Source: Ornithinibacillus sp. 4-3 (lineage in GTDB: Bacteria; Bacillota; Bacilli; Bacillales; Amphibacillaceae). Taken from it: a stretch of 64,000 bases of DNA. The notes under the pieces are model-generated. The model was not told the DNA's origin. It ran no database searches and saw only the letters and a list, made by a program, of their open reading frames with translations. How positions within the stretch are numbered: position 1 is the stretch's first letter; every line of letters begins with the position of its first letter. The stretch covers positions 840,001 to 904,000 of the forward strand of contig NZ_CP162599.1 in the NCBI RefSeq assembly GCF_040958695.1, read 5' to 3'. The position numbers and the translations under genes are program-made. Below are positions 1 to 8,641 of the stretch, piece after piece.

Positions 1-1146
1 ACCTGCTGGTCCTGTAGCACCCGCTGGTCCCGTAGCACCTGCTGGCCCTGTAGCACCGTCAGCACCCGTAGCACCCGCTGGTCCTGTAGCGCCCGCTGGT
101 CCCGTAGCACCTGCTGGTCCTGTAGCACCTGCTGGCCCCGTAGCACCTGCTGGTCCTGTAGGTCCTGCTGGTCCTGTAGCGCCCGCTGGTCCTGTAGCGC
201 CCGCTGGCCCTGTAGCACCGTCAGCACCCGTAGCACCCGCTGGTCCCGTAGCACCTGCCGATCCTGTAGCACCCGCTGGTCCTGTAGGTCCTGCTGGTCC
301 TGTAGCACCCGCTGGTCCCGTAGCACCTGCTGGTCCTGTAGCACCTGCTGGTCCCGTAGCACCCATTGGTCCTGTAGCACCTGCTGGCCCTGTAGCACCG
401 TCAGCACCCGTAGCACCCGCTGGTCCCGTAGCGCCTGCTGGCCCTGTAGCACCCGCTGGTCCCGTAGCGCCCGCTGGCCCTGTAGCGCCCGCTGGTCCCG
501 TAGCACCGTCAGCACCCGTAGCACCCGCTGGTCCCGTAGCACCCGCTGGTCCCGTAGCACCTGCTGGTCCTGTAGCACCCGCTGGTCCCGTAGCACCTGC
601 TGGTCCTGTAGCACCTGCTGGTCCCGTAGCACCCATTGGTCCTGTAGCACCTGCTGGTCCTGTAGCACCTGCTGGTCCCGTAGCACCCATTGGTCCTGTA
701 GCACCTGCTGGCCCTGTAGCACCGTCAGCACCCGTAGCACCCGCTGGTCCCGTAGCGCCTGCTGGCCCTGTAGCACCCGCTGGTCCCGTAGCGCCCGCTG
801 GCCCTGTAGCGCCCGCTGGTCCCGTAGCACCGTCAGCACCCGTAGCACCCGCTGGTCCTGTAGCACCCGCTGGTCCCGTAGCACCTGCTGGTCCTGTAGC
901 ACCCGCTGGTCCCGTAGCACCTGCTGGTCCTGTAGCACCTGCTGGTCCTGTAGCGCCTGCTGGCCCTGTAGCGCCTGCTGGCCCTGTAGCACCTGCTGGT
1001 CCTGTAGCACCCATTGGTCCTGTAGCACCTGCTGGTCCCGTAGCACCCATTGGTCCTGTAGCACCTGCTGGCCCTGTAGCACCTGCTGGTCCTGTAGCAC
1101 CTGCTGGTCCAGTAGGCCCCGTAGGTCCCATAGGTCCACTTGGCCC
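1..1146 (-). repeat. Gly-X-Y coding minisatellite, 18-bp unit with 324-bp higher-order period
   Basis: The collagen region is built from 9-bp triplet codes arranged mainly as an 18-bp unit (GAT-GPA). GAD-containing units (plus-strand caccgtcagcacc) recur at about 53, 212, 394, 503, 718 and 827. The stretch from about 320 to 643 is repeated at about 644 to 967 with an offset of exactly 324 bp (18 x 18) and very few mismatches, so a 108-residue block was duplicated recently. Such arrays change length easily, and assembly errors are possible here. Confidence 0.9.
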
Positions 1147-1458
1147 CGGTGTAGAACCTCCATCTGGAATAATGCTAGTTACTTGTTTTAATTTATTGTC
1201 CAATAGTAATTCTTTTTTCATCGCCATTGCGAGCATATCTTGAACAGCTTCATTTACTTCTAATATTTCAGGTAATGTTGCTGGTATTGTTAGACCAGGG
1301 AGAGTTCCCAATGAATATTGGATTTTTTCTCCCTCCGCATTAATAATATGGGCAAGTCCTAATTCCTCCATCGCAATGGAAGCTAATAACAGGTTAATTG
1401 CATCGTCCCTTGTTAGAGATACATTTGGGGTAAAATTTGGTAGACTGGGTTGGGACAT
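1..1458 (-). CDS. Collagen-like triple-helix repeat protein, exosporium/surface type (C-terminus outside window)
   Basis: Read on the minus strand, an open frame starts at ATG 1458-1456 behind AAGGAG and stays open to the left edge, so the 3' end is missing. The first ~100 residues form a globular preface beginning [20 protein letters not shown] and including [21 protein letters not shown], a leader typical of Bacillaceae collagen-like spore-surface proteins. From about residue 105 the protein is uninterrupted Gly-X-Y, mostly GAT and GPA triplets with GPT, GPM, GAD and a single GSA. No signal peptide is seen, which fits assembly on the spore surface from the mother cell (inference). The coding strand is unusually GC-rich compared with its surroundings because of the Gly/Pro/Ala codons. 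The C-terminal domain that would allow BclA-like trimerisation cannot be seen. Confidence 0.88.
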   Translation of the reverse strand, partial: MSQPSLPNFTPNVSLTRDDAINLLLASIAMEELGLAHIINAEGEKIQYSLGTLPGLTIPATLPEILEVNEAVQDMLAMAMKKELLLDNKLKQVTSIIPDGGSTPGPSGPMGPTGPTGPAGATGPAGATGPAGATGPMGATGPAGATGPMGATGPAGATGPAGATGPAGATGPAGATGPAGATGPAGATGPAGATGPAGATGPAGATGADGATGPAGATGPAGATGPAGATGPAGATGPAGATGADGATGPAGATGPMGATGPAGATGPAGATGPMGATGPAGATGPAGATGPAGATGPAGATGPAGATGPAGATGADGATGPAGATGPAGATGPAGATGPAGATGPAGATGADGATGPAGATGPMGATGPAGATGPAGATGPAGATGPAGPTGPAGATGSAGATGPAGATGADGATGPAGATGPAGATGPAGPTGPAGATGPAGATGPAGATGPAGATGPAGATGADGATGPAGATGPAGATGPAG

Positions 1459-1694
1459 TATTATTCTCCTTTCCTTAGAAATAGGTATTTCAAACAGATG
1501 TACTTGCTAAATAAGGGATTAACAAATACAACGTTCTCAAACAATATATTCAGTGCTGACAAGTCAGTATAGACAGACTACTATTATTCTTATATTCATG
1601 AAAAATGGGTTTGAAGGAGTTTTGAAATAGGATTTATATATAATGAAGAGGAAAGAGAATGTTAAGAGAAATAGAATACGAAGGAGATGTAAAG

Positions 1695-2294
1695 ATGAGG
1701 TACACAGATATTAAAGCAAAGACTGTTGAAGATATAATTTCAGAAAAACAATTTTACACTTTAAGGGAATCCTTAATTCAATCCTATTTATTAATAGATA
1801 AATTAAACCAACAAGAGGTTAAAGAACTTCTACTAAACGTTTTTAATATGAGCGAACAAGAGCTTATGGAACGTTCTACTTCTTTTCATCAACATCAAAT
1901 GAAAAAATCAATAATCACATCTACCATTGAAACAGCTGAAAAATGGATTGAAAAGTCGAATATGAAAGATGTACCTTCAATGCTTGAATTGACTCATTCA
2001 GACATTGAAATTAACGGACCTAAGGGATCAATTAGTGGAAGCCATCATTTAGAAGGCTGGTTAGAACGAGCAAACCTTAAGTTGATCACAATAAATCGCT
2101 TTGCTAAACAACATGATATTGTCCTGGAACAAGAAGGGATATGGTATGAAGATAATGGTGAGGTAAGAGGACAAGCCATTGTTTATACTTATATGAAAAT
2201 AACAGAAGATAAAGTTTCCTTTATAGCACGTTATGATAATAAAAGAGAAGCATTTCAAATGAGCGGATTAAGCGAGGAAGATTTAATTAATTAA
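1695..2294 (+). CDS. Hypothetical protein with NTF2/SnoaL-like C-terminal half
   Basis: The start is placed at ATG 1695 because AAGGAG (1681-1686) sits 8 bases upstream; an earlier in-frame ATG at 1659 has no such site. The product is 199 residues, soluble and charged. Residues ~5-70 look helical. Residues ~80-190 read like an NTF2/SnoaL fold, with a helix around ETAEKWIEKSNMKDVPSMLEL followed by strands such as DIEINGPKGSISGSHHLEGW and a terminal strand near YTYMKITEDKVSFIARYDN. That call is from pattern only. No catalytic residues could be assigned. It is divergent from the collagen-like gene and probably monocistronic. The stop lies in a short TTAA tandem tract (2284-2306). Confidence 0.7.
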   Translation: MRYTDIKAKTVEDIISEKQFYTLRESLIQSYLLIDKLNQQEVKELLLNVFNMSEQELMERSTSFHQHQMKKSIITSTIETAEKWIEKSNMKDVPSMLELTHSDIEINGPKGSISGSHHLEGWLERANLKLITINRFAKQHDIVLEQEGIWYEDNGEVRGQAIVYTYMKITEDKVSFIARYDNKREAFQMSGLSEEDLIN

Positions 2295-2404
2295 TTAATT
2301 AATTAATTTCAACGACTCATGCAACAAGATAAGAAAAATTATCGAGAGTCAAAGGGCATTATTTTGCATGTATATTTTCAATTTTCTAGATTTCTAATAA
2401 ATAA

Positions 2405-2436
2405 AAAAGATCGTTTCTATTTAAGAGCGACCTTTT
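2405..2436 (-). terminator. Probable terminator of the GNAT gene
   Basis: AAAAGATCG (2405-2413) faces CGACCTTTT (2428-2436). On minus-strand RNA the one imperfect position is a G-U pair, and the stem is followed by a U-rich tract, so it serves the minus-strand gene that ends at 2508. Confidence 0.55.
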
Positions 2437-2507
2437 GCATTGTTCTGCTATAAATTTCTAAAGAAACAATAGTATGAGCAACTAAACCCTATAGAAGTTT
2501 TACTAAC

Positions 2508-2969
2508 TTATTTTAAAGGATGTTTCAGACGGAAGCCAATCTCTGTAAAACCTAAACGTTTATAAAGGGAAATTGTTCTATTCCATATTTCAGGATTTGG
2601 AGTTCCAACTTCTAAATTATTCCATCCATATTTTTTGCCATGTTTTTTTGCAGCAACAATTAATTGTTCACCAACACCTTCACTTCGCACTTTTGATGCT
2701 ACATATAATTCTTGAATAATACCAAAAGTACCGGATGCATATAAAGCCATAGCTTCATAAATAGTTAGCACACCGACACATTCTTTATCTTTAAAAGCTA
2801 AGAAGGCAGTCCTCCATTGTTCTTCATCTTTTTTTAGCAATTCCGTACAGGCGTTTACTAAGCTTTCACTTGAAGTAGCCGTTCCTCTTAATTCTGATAA
2901 AAGTTTCGAAACTAATTTTGTTACAAGTTCAATATCATTTAGTTTGGCTTTTCTTATTTCAATACTTAT
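2508..2969 (-). CDS. GNAT family N-acetyltransferase with apparent ATA (non-ATG) start
   Basis: The acetyl-CoA-dependent N-acetyltransferase fold is visible: strand VGVLTIYEAM, motif A around IQELYVASKVRSEGVGEQLI (R-S-E-G-V-G pyrophosphate loop), then the terminal EVGTPNPEIWNRTISLYKRLGF, typical of the family. The first ATG in frame (2840) would delete about 43 residues of the fold. The open frame continues upstream as xSIEIRKAKLNDIELVTKLV and runs back to ATA at 2969-2967, 10 bases after GGAGG, or to ATT at 2963-2961. The likely ancestral start is ATG at 2969, now ATA. The protein would be 153 residues. Either a rare start codon is used or the gene is translationally crippled. The substrate is unknown. 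Confidence 0.75.
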   Translation of the reverse strand: MSIEIRKAKLNDIELVTKLVSKLLSELRGTATSSESLVNACTELLKKDEEQWRTAFLAFKDKECVGVLTIYEAMALYASGTFGIIQELYVASKVRSEGVGEQLIVAAKKHGKKYGWNNLEVGTPNPEIWNRTISLYKRLGFTEIGFRLKHPLK

Positions 2970-3140
2970 TTTATTTCTCCCTCCTTTATTTTAATTGTAG
3001 GAAAAAATGATGATAAAGGAAATACAAATCATAATTTACTAAGAACACATAGTTTTTGAAAAGTTTTCATATCTTGCTATTTAACTTGAAATATGTTTTT
3101 TTATCTGTAAACCATGTACAATTTAACTAGAGGTGAGGTC

Positions 3141-3713
3141 ATGATGAAAAAGCCAACAGAAGAACAACAAAGGGCAATTATTGAAAATGATCAGAGCTAT
3201 GATGGGCAATTCTTTTATGCGGTTAAAACAACTAAAATCTTTTGTAGACCATCTTGTAAATCAAGAGTACCAAATTTTGATAATGTAACTATTTTTAGAG
3301 ATGCGGCAGCTGCAGTAGAAGCAGGGTATAGACCATGTAAAAGATGTAAATCAGGTGGTAGTCGTTTGCCTGATGAAGAATGGATTACACATATTGAAAT
3401 GTATATAAAGGAAAATTACTCGAAGCCTTTAACCTTAGATTATATAGCCGATCATTGCCATGGTAGTGCTTATCATCTACACCGAGTTTTTAAAAGAATC
3501 AAAGGCATAACTCCATTAGAATATTTACAACAGATTAGGATGGAAGAGGCAAAAATATATTTAGTTCAAACTGATCTGTCGATACAAGAGATTGCAAAAC
3601 TAGTTGGAATTCCGAATTCTGCAAGGTTTTCAACAGTATTTAAAGAGAAAAATAAGCAGACACCAAGTCATTATAGAAAAAATTACAAAGAGGAGTGTAA
3701 AAATGAAAAATAA
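3141..3713 (+). CDS. adaA: AdaA-type methylphosphotriester-DNA methyltransferase and AraC-type activator
   Basis: In the Ada family the N-terminal zinc domain takes a methyl group from DNA phosphotriesters and the methylated protein then activates repair genes. The metal site is intact: C35, C39, C66 and C69 (FCRPSCKSR and RPCKRCKSG), with C35 the expected methyl acceptor. Residues ~85-185 form an AraC HTH pair (LTLDYIADHCHGSAYHLHRV and LSIQEIAKLVGIPNSARFS). Start at ATG 3141 behind GAGGTGAGG; an upstream in-frame ATG at 3114 lacks a site. The product is 190 residues. It heads a four-gene repair operon and overlaps adaB by 11 bases, so the two are translationally coupled. It is probably autoregulated through methylation, as in Bacillus subtilis. 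Confidence 0.94.
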   Translation: MMKKPTEEQQRAIIENDQSYDGQFFYAVKTTKIFCRPSCKSRVPNFDNVTIFRDAAAAVEAGYRPCKRCKSGGSRLPDEEWITHIEMYIKENYSKPLTLDYIADHCHGSAYHLHRVFKRIKGITPLEYLQQIRMEEAKIYLVQTDLSIQEIAKLVGIPNSARFSTVFKEKNKQTPSHYRKNYKEECKNEK

Positions 3714-4233
3714 ACAAAACCAATTCGTTTATTATGGAAATATAAATCACAAAGACTGGTCCATTTATATTGCAGCAACAGACAAAGGGCTATGCTTCGT
3801 TGGTTCTCAAAAAGAAGGAATAAACGAGCTAAGAGCTTGGGTAGATAAAAACAAATCGGGTGCAACACTTACCGAGGATGAAACGAAAATTAGCCCGTAT
3901 GCTTATCAGCTTAAGGAATATTTAGATGGAAAGAGAAAAACATTTGATATCACTGTTGATTTAAATGGTACGATTTTTCAAGAAACCGTGTGGAATGAGT
4001 TACAAAATATTCCCTATGGTGAAATAGTTTCTTACTCTGATCTTGCTAATAAAATTGGCAAGCCAAAAGCGGTACGAGCAGTTGGCGCGGCTAATGGTGC
4101 AAATCCAGTAATGATTGTTGTTCCATGCCATAGAGTCGTTGCTAAAAATGGTAATTTAACAGGATTTCGAGGTGGTTTGGAGATGAAAAAAGCATTACTT
4201 GCACTTGAAAAATCAAATGAGATGGGAGAGTAA
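3703..4233 (+). CDS. adaB: AdaB-type O6-methylguanine-DNA methyltransferase
   Basis: This suicide enzyme transfers the O6-alkyl group of guanine to its own cysteine. The active-site motif IVVPCHRVV places the acceptor at C142. The wing/helix segment GEIVSYSDLANKIGKPKAVRAVG and the FRGG loop near the C-terminus are standard for the family. Length is 176 residues, normal for a stand-alone protein. Start at ATG 3703, inside the end of adaA, with AGGAGTG upstream; a longer in-frame reading begins at 3604 but is only the overlapping adaA sequence in another frame. The next gene starts 6 bases after its stop. Confidence 0.95.
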   Translation: MKNKQNQFVYYGNINHKDWSIYIAATDKGLCFVGSQKEGINELRAWVDKNKSGATLTEDETKISPYAYQLKEYLDGKRKTFDITVDLNGTIFQETVWNELQNIPYGEIVSYSDLANKIGKPKAVRAVGAANGANPVMIVVPCHRVVAKNGNLTGFRGGLEMKKALLALEKSNEMGE

Positions 4234-4239
4234 TGCAGG

Positions 4240-5157
4240 ATGAGAGCTTGGAAGGAAGAAGATCAAGATATTTTGATTGAAACACCAGAAGCTTTTGATT
4301 TTAAGGTAAATCTGGACTATTTGTTAAGAGATCCAAATGAATGTATGTATGAAATTGAAGATCATTTAATTACTCGTGTGATTGAGGTAAACAATGTCTG
4401 TATATTAGCACGTATAAGTGAAAGAGATAAGAAATGTTTATGTGTTGAGTTTTTAGGGGAAACAAAGCCCAAGTCATTAGCAGATAAAGAAGCCGTCGTT
4501 CGTTATATTTGCGAATGGTTCGATCTTGATAATGATCTTACCCTATTTTACGAAATGGGCTATCAGGACCCCTTATTGAAGCAGCCAATCGAGCAGTTTT
4601 ATGGGCTGAGAACTATTGGGATAGATGATTTATTTGAAGCTTTATGCTGGGGAGTTTTAGGTCAACAAATCAATCTCAAATTTGCATACACCTTAAAACG
4701 TCATTTTGTAGAGAAATTTGGTAAGTCATTGGACTATAACGATAAGAAGTATTGGATTTTCCCTTCCTTTGAAGAAATAGCTGTATTAACTCCTGAAGAT
4801 ATGGCAGATATAAAAATGACAAGGAAAAAAAGCGAATATATTATCGATATTGCAAAGTTGATGAAAAGTGGACATTTATCAAAAGAAAAAATGCTAGGTT
4901 TTGATGACTTTAATCAAGCTGAAAAGGAATTAATTAAAATTCGTGGGATTGGACCATGGACGGCTAATTATGTATTGATGCGTTGCCTTCGCTATCCAGC
5001 TGCCTTCCCTATTGATGATGTTGGATTAATCAATGCCATTAAATTTCTAAAAGGAATGGAAAGAAAACCAACAAAAGAGGAAATAAGATTATTGGCTTCT
5101 ACATGGAAAAACTGGGAATCTTATGCGACTTTTTATCTGTGGAGAACATTGTATTAA
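4240..5157 (+). CDS. AlkA-like DNA-3-methyladenine glycosylase II
   Basis: This is a base-excision glycosylase for alkylated purines. An AlkA_N-like mixed domain (about 1-120) precedes the HhH-GPD fold. The hairpin and catalytic region reads IRGIGPWTANYVLMRCL...AFPIDDVGL; the catalytic aspartate is within D259/D260. The 305-residue length matches Bacillus AlkA proteins. A weak GGGAG lies 11-15 bases before the start, and translation is probably coupled to adaB. Membership in the ada operon makes 3-methyladenine and related lesions the likely substrates. In B. subtilis alkA is likewise next to ada genes, but there it is divergent from adaA; here it is co-directional and third. Confidence 0.9.
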   Translation: MRAWKEEDQDILIETPEAFDFKVNLDYLLRDPNECMYEIEDHLITRVIEVNNVCILARISERDKKCLCVEFLGETKPKSLADKEAVVRYICEWFDLDNDLTLFYEMGYQDPLLKQPIEQFYGLRTIGIDDLFEALCWGVLGQQINLKFAYTLKRHFVEKFGKSLDYNDKKYWIFPSFEEIAVLTPEDMADIKMTRKKSEYIIDIAKLMKSGHLSKEKMLGFDDFNQAEKELIKIRGIGPWTANYVLMRCLRYPAAFPIDDVGLINAIKFLKGMERKPTKEEIRLLASTWKNWESYATFYLWRTLY

Positions 5158-5194
5158 ATGAAATGATTTTAGAAACAAGTGAAGAGGTAATCAG

Positions 5195-6007
5195 ATGAAT
5201 AAAAAATATACAAATTCAAAAAGCTTATTAAATAAAGGAACTGGATTCTTAAAGGGGTATAGCCATACATTAAATCCATATGTTGGTTGTGCCTTTGGCT
5301 GTTCTTATTGCTATGTTCGTCAGCTACCTGTACAAATATTTCGTGATGAGAGCTGGGGAAGCTGGTTAGATGTAAAAGAAAATGCGGCAAGTATATTAGA
5401 AAAGGAATTAGTTCGTGAAAAAGCCAAAGGACCTGTCACAATTTTTATGTCATCTAGTACGGATCCCTATCAGCCAGCAGAATATAAGGAGGAAATCACT
5501 CGTTCTCTTTTGGAGGTTATGGTTAATAATCCACCAGATTTTTTATTTATTCAAACGAGAAGTTCGCTTGTATTAAGGGATATTGATCTAATTAAACAAT
5601 TAGACAAGCGTGTACGTGTAAGTATGACTATCGAAACAGATTCAGAGAATATTAGAAAACACTTTACCCCCTATGCACCACCTATTCAAGGTAGGTTAAA
5701 AGCGTTACGTAAGCTTAAGGAAAATCATATTCCCACTCAAGTAACTATAGCACCACTTTTGCCAAGCTCTAAGGATTTTCCTGCCATATTGTCTGAAGTC
5801 GTTGATAGAGTTTGTATAGATGATTATTTTATGGGTGATGGAAGTGGTGGAAAACGAACTGCAAAGCTTGGTGTACATCAAAAATATGAAGAACTCCAGA
5901 TGGAAAAATGGTATGAAAAAGATACTTACTTAAAACTGTATAGACGTTTTGAAAAACATTTTAATTCTGATCAGATCTATATTAGCCAATCAGGATTTAT
6001 GCCTTAA
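5195..6007 (+). CDS. SPL-type radical SAM protein (COG1533 DNA photolyase-related), in ada operon
   Basis: The radical-SAM cluster motif is CX3CX2C (C32, C36, C39 in YVGCAFGCSYCYV), as in spore photoproduct lyase relatives and Rv2578c-type proteins. Other family signatures follow: STDPYQPAE (about 91-99), the strand FIQTRSSLVLRD, and SMTIETDSENIRKHFTPYAPP. It has 270 residues. It lacks the extra N-terminal region of true SplB and is not next to splA, so a DNA photolesion role is not established. Start at ATG 5195 behind AAGAGGT; the gap from the glycosylase is 37 bases. The position suggests it acts with alkylation repair (inference). Confidence 0.85.
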   Translation: MNKKYTNSKSLLNKGTGFLKGYSHTLNPYVGCAFGCSYCYVRQLPVQIFRDESWGSWLDVKENAASILEKELVREKAKGPVTIFMSSSTDPYQPAEYKEEITRSLLEVMVNNPPDFLFIQTRSSLVLRDIDLIKQLDKRVRVSMTIETDSENIRKHFTPYAPPIQGRLKALRKLKENHIPTQVTIAPLLPSSKDFPAILSEVVDRVCIDDYFMGDGSGGKRTAKLGVHQKYEELQMEKWYEKDTYLKLYRRFEKHFNSDQIYISQSGFMP

Positions 6008-6012
6008 TTCCG

Positions 6013-6111
6013 ATGTCAACAACCCACCAATTAACTCCATCCGAAAGAAATTTAATCCAAAAGAAATTGGCAGTAAAAGCGAGTGTTATTAGTGGTTTAG
6101 TACAGATATAA
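6013..6111 (+). other. Possible 32-codon ORF or remnant, weakly supported
   Basis: An ATG frame directly after the radical SAM gene encodes 32 residues starting MSTTHQLTPSERNLIQKKLA. It has no recognisable ribosome binding site and could be the N-terminal stub of a lost gene. The rest of 6112-6184 contains only the leader of the next gene. Confidence 0.2.
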
Positions 6112-6184
6112 TTATTTGAAAAGTATTTAACTAAACTTTACACTTAAAGGGAATCACAAATTATTGTTGAAGGAGCTATAAATA

Positions 6185-6670
6185 ATGAAAAACTTTGATT
6201 ATGAAATTAAAACGCTTCCTGCTTATCGTGCAATGGGACTAAAATGTGATGTTCCATTCACTGAAATTGAAACAATTAAAGATGTGATTCAGGATTCAGT
6301 GAGTAGGGTGGATACACTTGAATATGCTGTAAATAAAAATATAAGATTAGGCCTGTCTTATCATCTTCGACCAGATGGTTTTGTTTATTATTCTGTCTAT
6401 GAAGTAGAGGAAAAACAGCAGCTACCTGATGGGATGGTTGAAATCAATATTCCAGAAATGACTTATTTAGTAACAAAGCATAAGGGTGAAAGTATTGAAA
6501 AAACTTATCTGAAAATTATGGAATGGATAAGGGGAAGTGAGTACAAAGCTTTTAAAGAACAGAGTATCCAATATTATGATGAATTGCCGATAAAACACGA
6601 AAGGCACACAAATCATATAGATATAAGTAATCCTCCATTTGAAATATGGATACCTATAGAAAAATCATAA
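6185..6670 (+). CDS. GyrI-like/AraC effector-binding domain protein
   Basis: A 161-residue stand-alone GyrI-like small-molecule binding domain. The pattern is the usual one: N-terminal strand YEIKTLPAYRAMGLKCDVPF, a middle segment with YHLRPDGFVYYSVYEV, then MTYLVTKHKGESIEKTYLKIMEWI and a C-terminal PPFEIWIPIE strand. Such domains bind cationic or aromatic ligands and occur alone or attached to AraC or MerR HTH domains. No DNA-binding part is present. The ATG at 6185 follows GAAGGAGC by a normal distance. A short open frame (6646-6780) overlaps its end and probably is chance or a remnant. The biological ligand is unknown. Confidence 0.8.
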   Translation: MKNFDYEIKTLPAYRAMGLKCDVPFTEIETIKDVIQDSVSRVDTLEYAVNKNIRLGLSYHLRPDGFVYYSVYEVEEKQQLPDGMVEINIPEMTYLVTKHKGESIEKTYLKIMEWIRGSEYKAFKEQSIQYYDELPIKHERHTNHIDISNPPFEIWIPIEKS

Positions 6671-6810
6671 CGAATCTTATTAAAATTGGAAAACAAGAAT
6701 TTTTAGATCATAAGTGGTTGGATGATTATACTATGGAACTACTGATAAAAAATATCTTACATGAAAACGGCTTTAGCTAGGGAAGATAGAGTTAAAACCG
6801 TTTCATTATT

Positions 6811-7786
6811 TCAATCTTTCATGATTAGTTTAGGAATTATCTTGATATAAAATAATTCTCCTATTAATTCAACAATGGTTTGTGTGACGATGATAGCTGC
6901 AGTTAATGTTGCCCAAGCTTCGGGTAATGCAAGTGCCAATGGAAGAATAACAAGAGAATTTCTTGTTCCTATATTAAAAATTAATGCTCTTCCTGCACTT
7001 TTATCCAATTTAAACATGTATGCGATAAAATGTGATACAAATGGGGTAATGATTAAAACTAAAATATATTGGAATCACACGTATAATCATACCGAATTCA
7101 TTGTATATTTTACCGATTTGAGAAACTACTACTACAAATAATACGCAAGCCATAAATGGGACAGGTAATCATGTTGTCGTATCTAATACCTTCTCGCCTA
7201 ATGCCTGCTTCTTAGCCCAAAGTTGAGTAAATATAGCTATAATGATAGGTATAACAATAAGTACTAAAAAAGCTTCAAGGAATGGTTCTATATGAACAAT
7301 TCCTACCATTTCTTCACCTATAAATATCCATAGATATAATGGTAGTAACATTATTTGTACTATAAATAAGATAGGAGTGGAAGCTAACATTAATTTCTCA
7401 TTTCCCTTGCCTAGTTGCGTAAAAACAATGACATAATCAATACATGGTGTAAGTAAGACTAAATAAACTCCTAATAAAATCGGTGGTGATTGTGGGAATA
7501 TCATTGTTAATACCCATACAATAATAGGAACAGCTATAAAATTTCCCAATAATAAAGCGGTTATAAACTTGAAATTTGACATAGCCTCACGTAATTTTAA
7601 AAATGGAATTTGTGCAAACATCCCATACATTAGTACGGCTATCAATGGTGAAATTGTCCAATCTAATCTTGCTCCGAAATCCTTAGTTAACACTCCTAAT
7701 AATCCTCCAAGCAGAAGTGCAACAGCATATATCCAAATTTGTTGGGTTTCTAATTTTTTCTTAGTGATCCTCACGTTTCGAAGCAT
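6811..7786 (-). pseudogene. ACR3-type arsenite permease (bile acid:Na+ symporter superfamily), disrupted
   Basis: The N-terminal two thirds (7786 down to 7169) encode a multi-span permease with the arsenic-resistance-type segment VLLTPCIDYVIVFTQLGKGN. It stops at an in-frame TGA (7171-7169) after LDTTT, and the same frame resumes with LPVPFMACVLFVVVVSQIGK, so one codon, probably TGG, became a stop. At about 7050-7070 the frame shifts: one frame ends with VIPIYFSF and another continues ILVLIITPFVSHFIAYMFKLDKS through to the natural C-terminus at 6811. Two independent lesions make loss of function likely unless one is a sequencing error. No ArsR or ArsC gene is adjacent. Confidence 0.85.
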
Positions 7787-7909
7787 TTTTCATTCATTCT
7801 CCTATCATGCTTAGCGAATATATATCGTACATAAATTTTAGCATTGAAGGATTTTTAAGTCTATAGAGCGACTCTAAAGAGAATATTTTCATTACAGATT
7901 ATCAGCTTG

Positions 7910-8434
7910 TTAAAGAATTGAGCTAAACTGAATATTATTGTCATTTGTAAAGCTAATATTAGCAGCGATATATGTTTGTGTTTGCTCACTCTGAATAAAG
8001 TAATGCGATATATCATCAATAATGTTTTGATATGGCATATCCGTTATTCCGATAAATTGATTCATTGCAGACCCTTTTACTACACGAATAGTTCCTTTAG
8101 AGCCAATTAAATCAGCAAATGACGTGTCATGCTGCATGGGAGCATGGAGTAGTGCATCATTAAGGTATCCGCGAACATTTCCTTTAGCATCAGCATCAGC
8201 AAAGATTTTATATTTTGGCTCACTTAATGTTATTTGTAGACTTATTCTTTGTTCTCCTTTTAAAGTGCCTGTCAGTATACTAATAACAGAGATCGTTTTT
8301 CCTAACATTTGTTTGTGAATAGGATGGATGTTTTTATTTTTTGTTAAAATTTTATTGATTAGCTCTGTATTATTTGCAAAGAATAAGCGCACTTGATTAT
8401 CATAAATAAGCGTTTTAACAATTGTATTCTTCAT
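7910..8434 (-). CDS. Hsp33-like protein lacking the C-terminal redox-switch domain
   Basis: The sequence follows the N-terminal core of Hsp33 (HslO): KTLIYDNQVRLFFANNTEL at the start, MLGKTISVISILTGTLKGEQ, DADAKGNVRGYLND, GSKGTIRVVKGSAMN and YFIQSEQTQTYIAANISFTN. It ends exactly where that core ends, at 174 residues against about 290 in canonical Hsp33. The linker and the CXC/CXXC zinc domain that form the oxidation switch are absent, and no matching sequence follows the stop. Start ATG 8434 follows AAGGAGAG. It may be a specialised paralogue or an old truncation; the smooth end and good start signal argue for a real gene. Confidence 0.78.
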   Translation of the reverse strand: MKNTIVKTLIYDNQVRLFFANNTELINKILTKNKNIHPIHKQMLGKTISVISILTGTLKGEQRISLQITLSEPKYKIFADADAKGNVRGYLNDALLHAPMQHDTSFADLIGSKGTIRVVKGSAMNQFIGITDMPYQNIIDDISHYFIQSEQTQTYIAANISFTNDNNIQFSSIL

Positions 8435-8641
8435 TTTATCTCTCCTTCCTTTCTATGTACACTATAAAACGTAACGTGACGTAAGGTTCAAGAGAGGATT
8501 TTAAAAATAGGCATAAAGTATTCTTTTTGGAAAATCGATAAGTGAACTAATGATAATTTCCTATTGTAAGAAAATCCCAAATCTGTTTATCATAATATAA
8601 TAGATGCTTCTGCAAATTGCAGAAACAAAGGAGTAAAAAGG

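Noticed and set aside
1..1146. CRISPR-like array suggested by regular short repeats
   Set aside because: The repeats are continuous coding triplets (Gly-X-Y) with no unique spacers, and the reverse strand is a single open frame with a proper start.
6646..6780. 44-codon ORF overlapping the end of the GyrI-like gene
   Set aside because: It has no ribosome site, overlaps in another frame and shows no recognisable family; probably chance or a tiny remnant.
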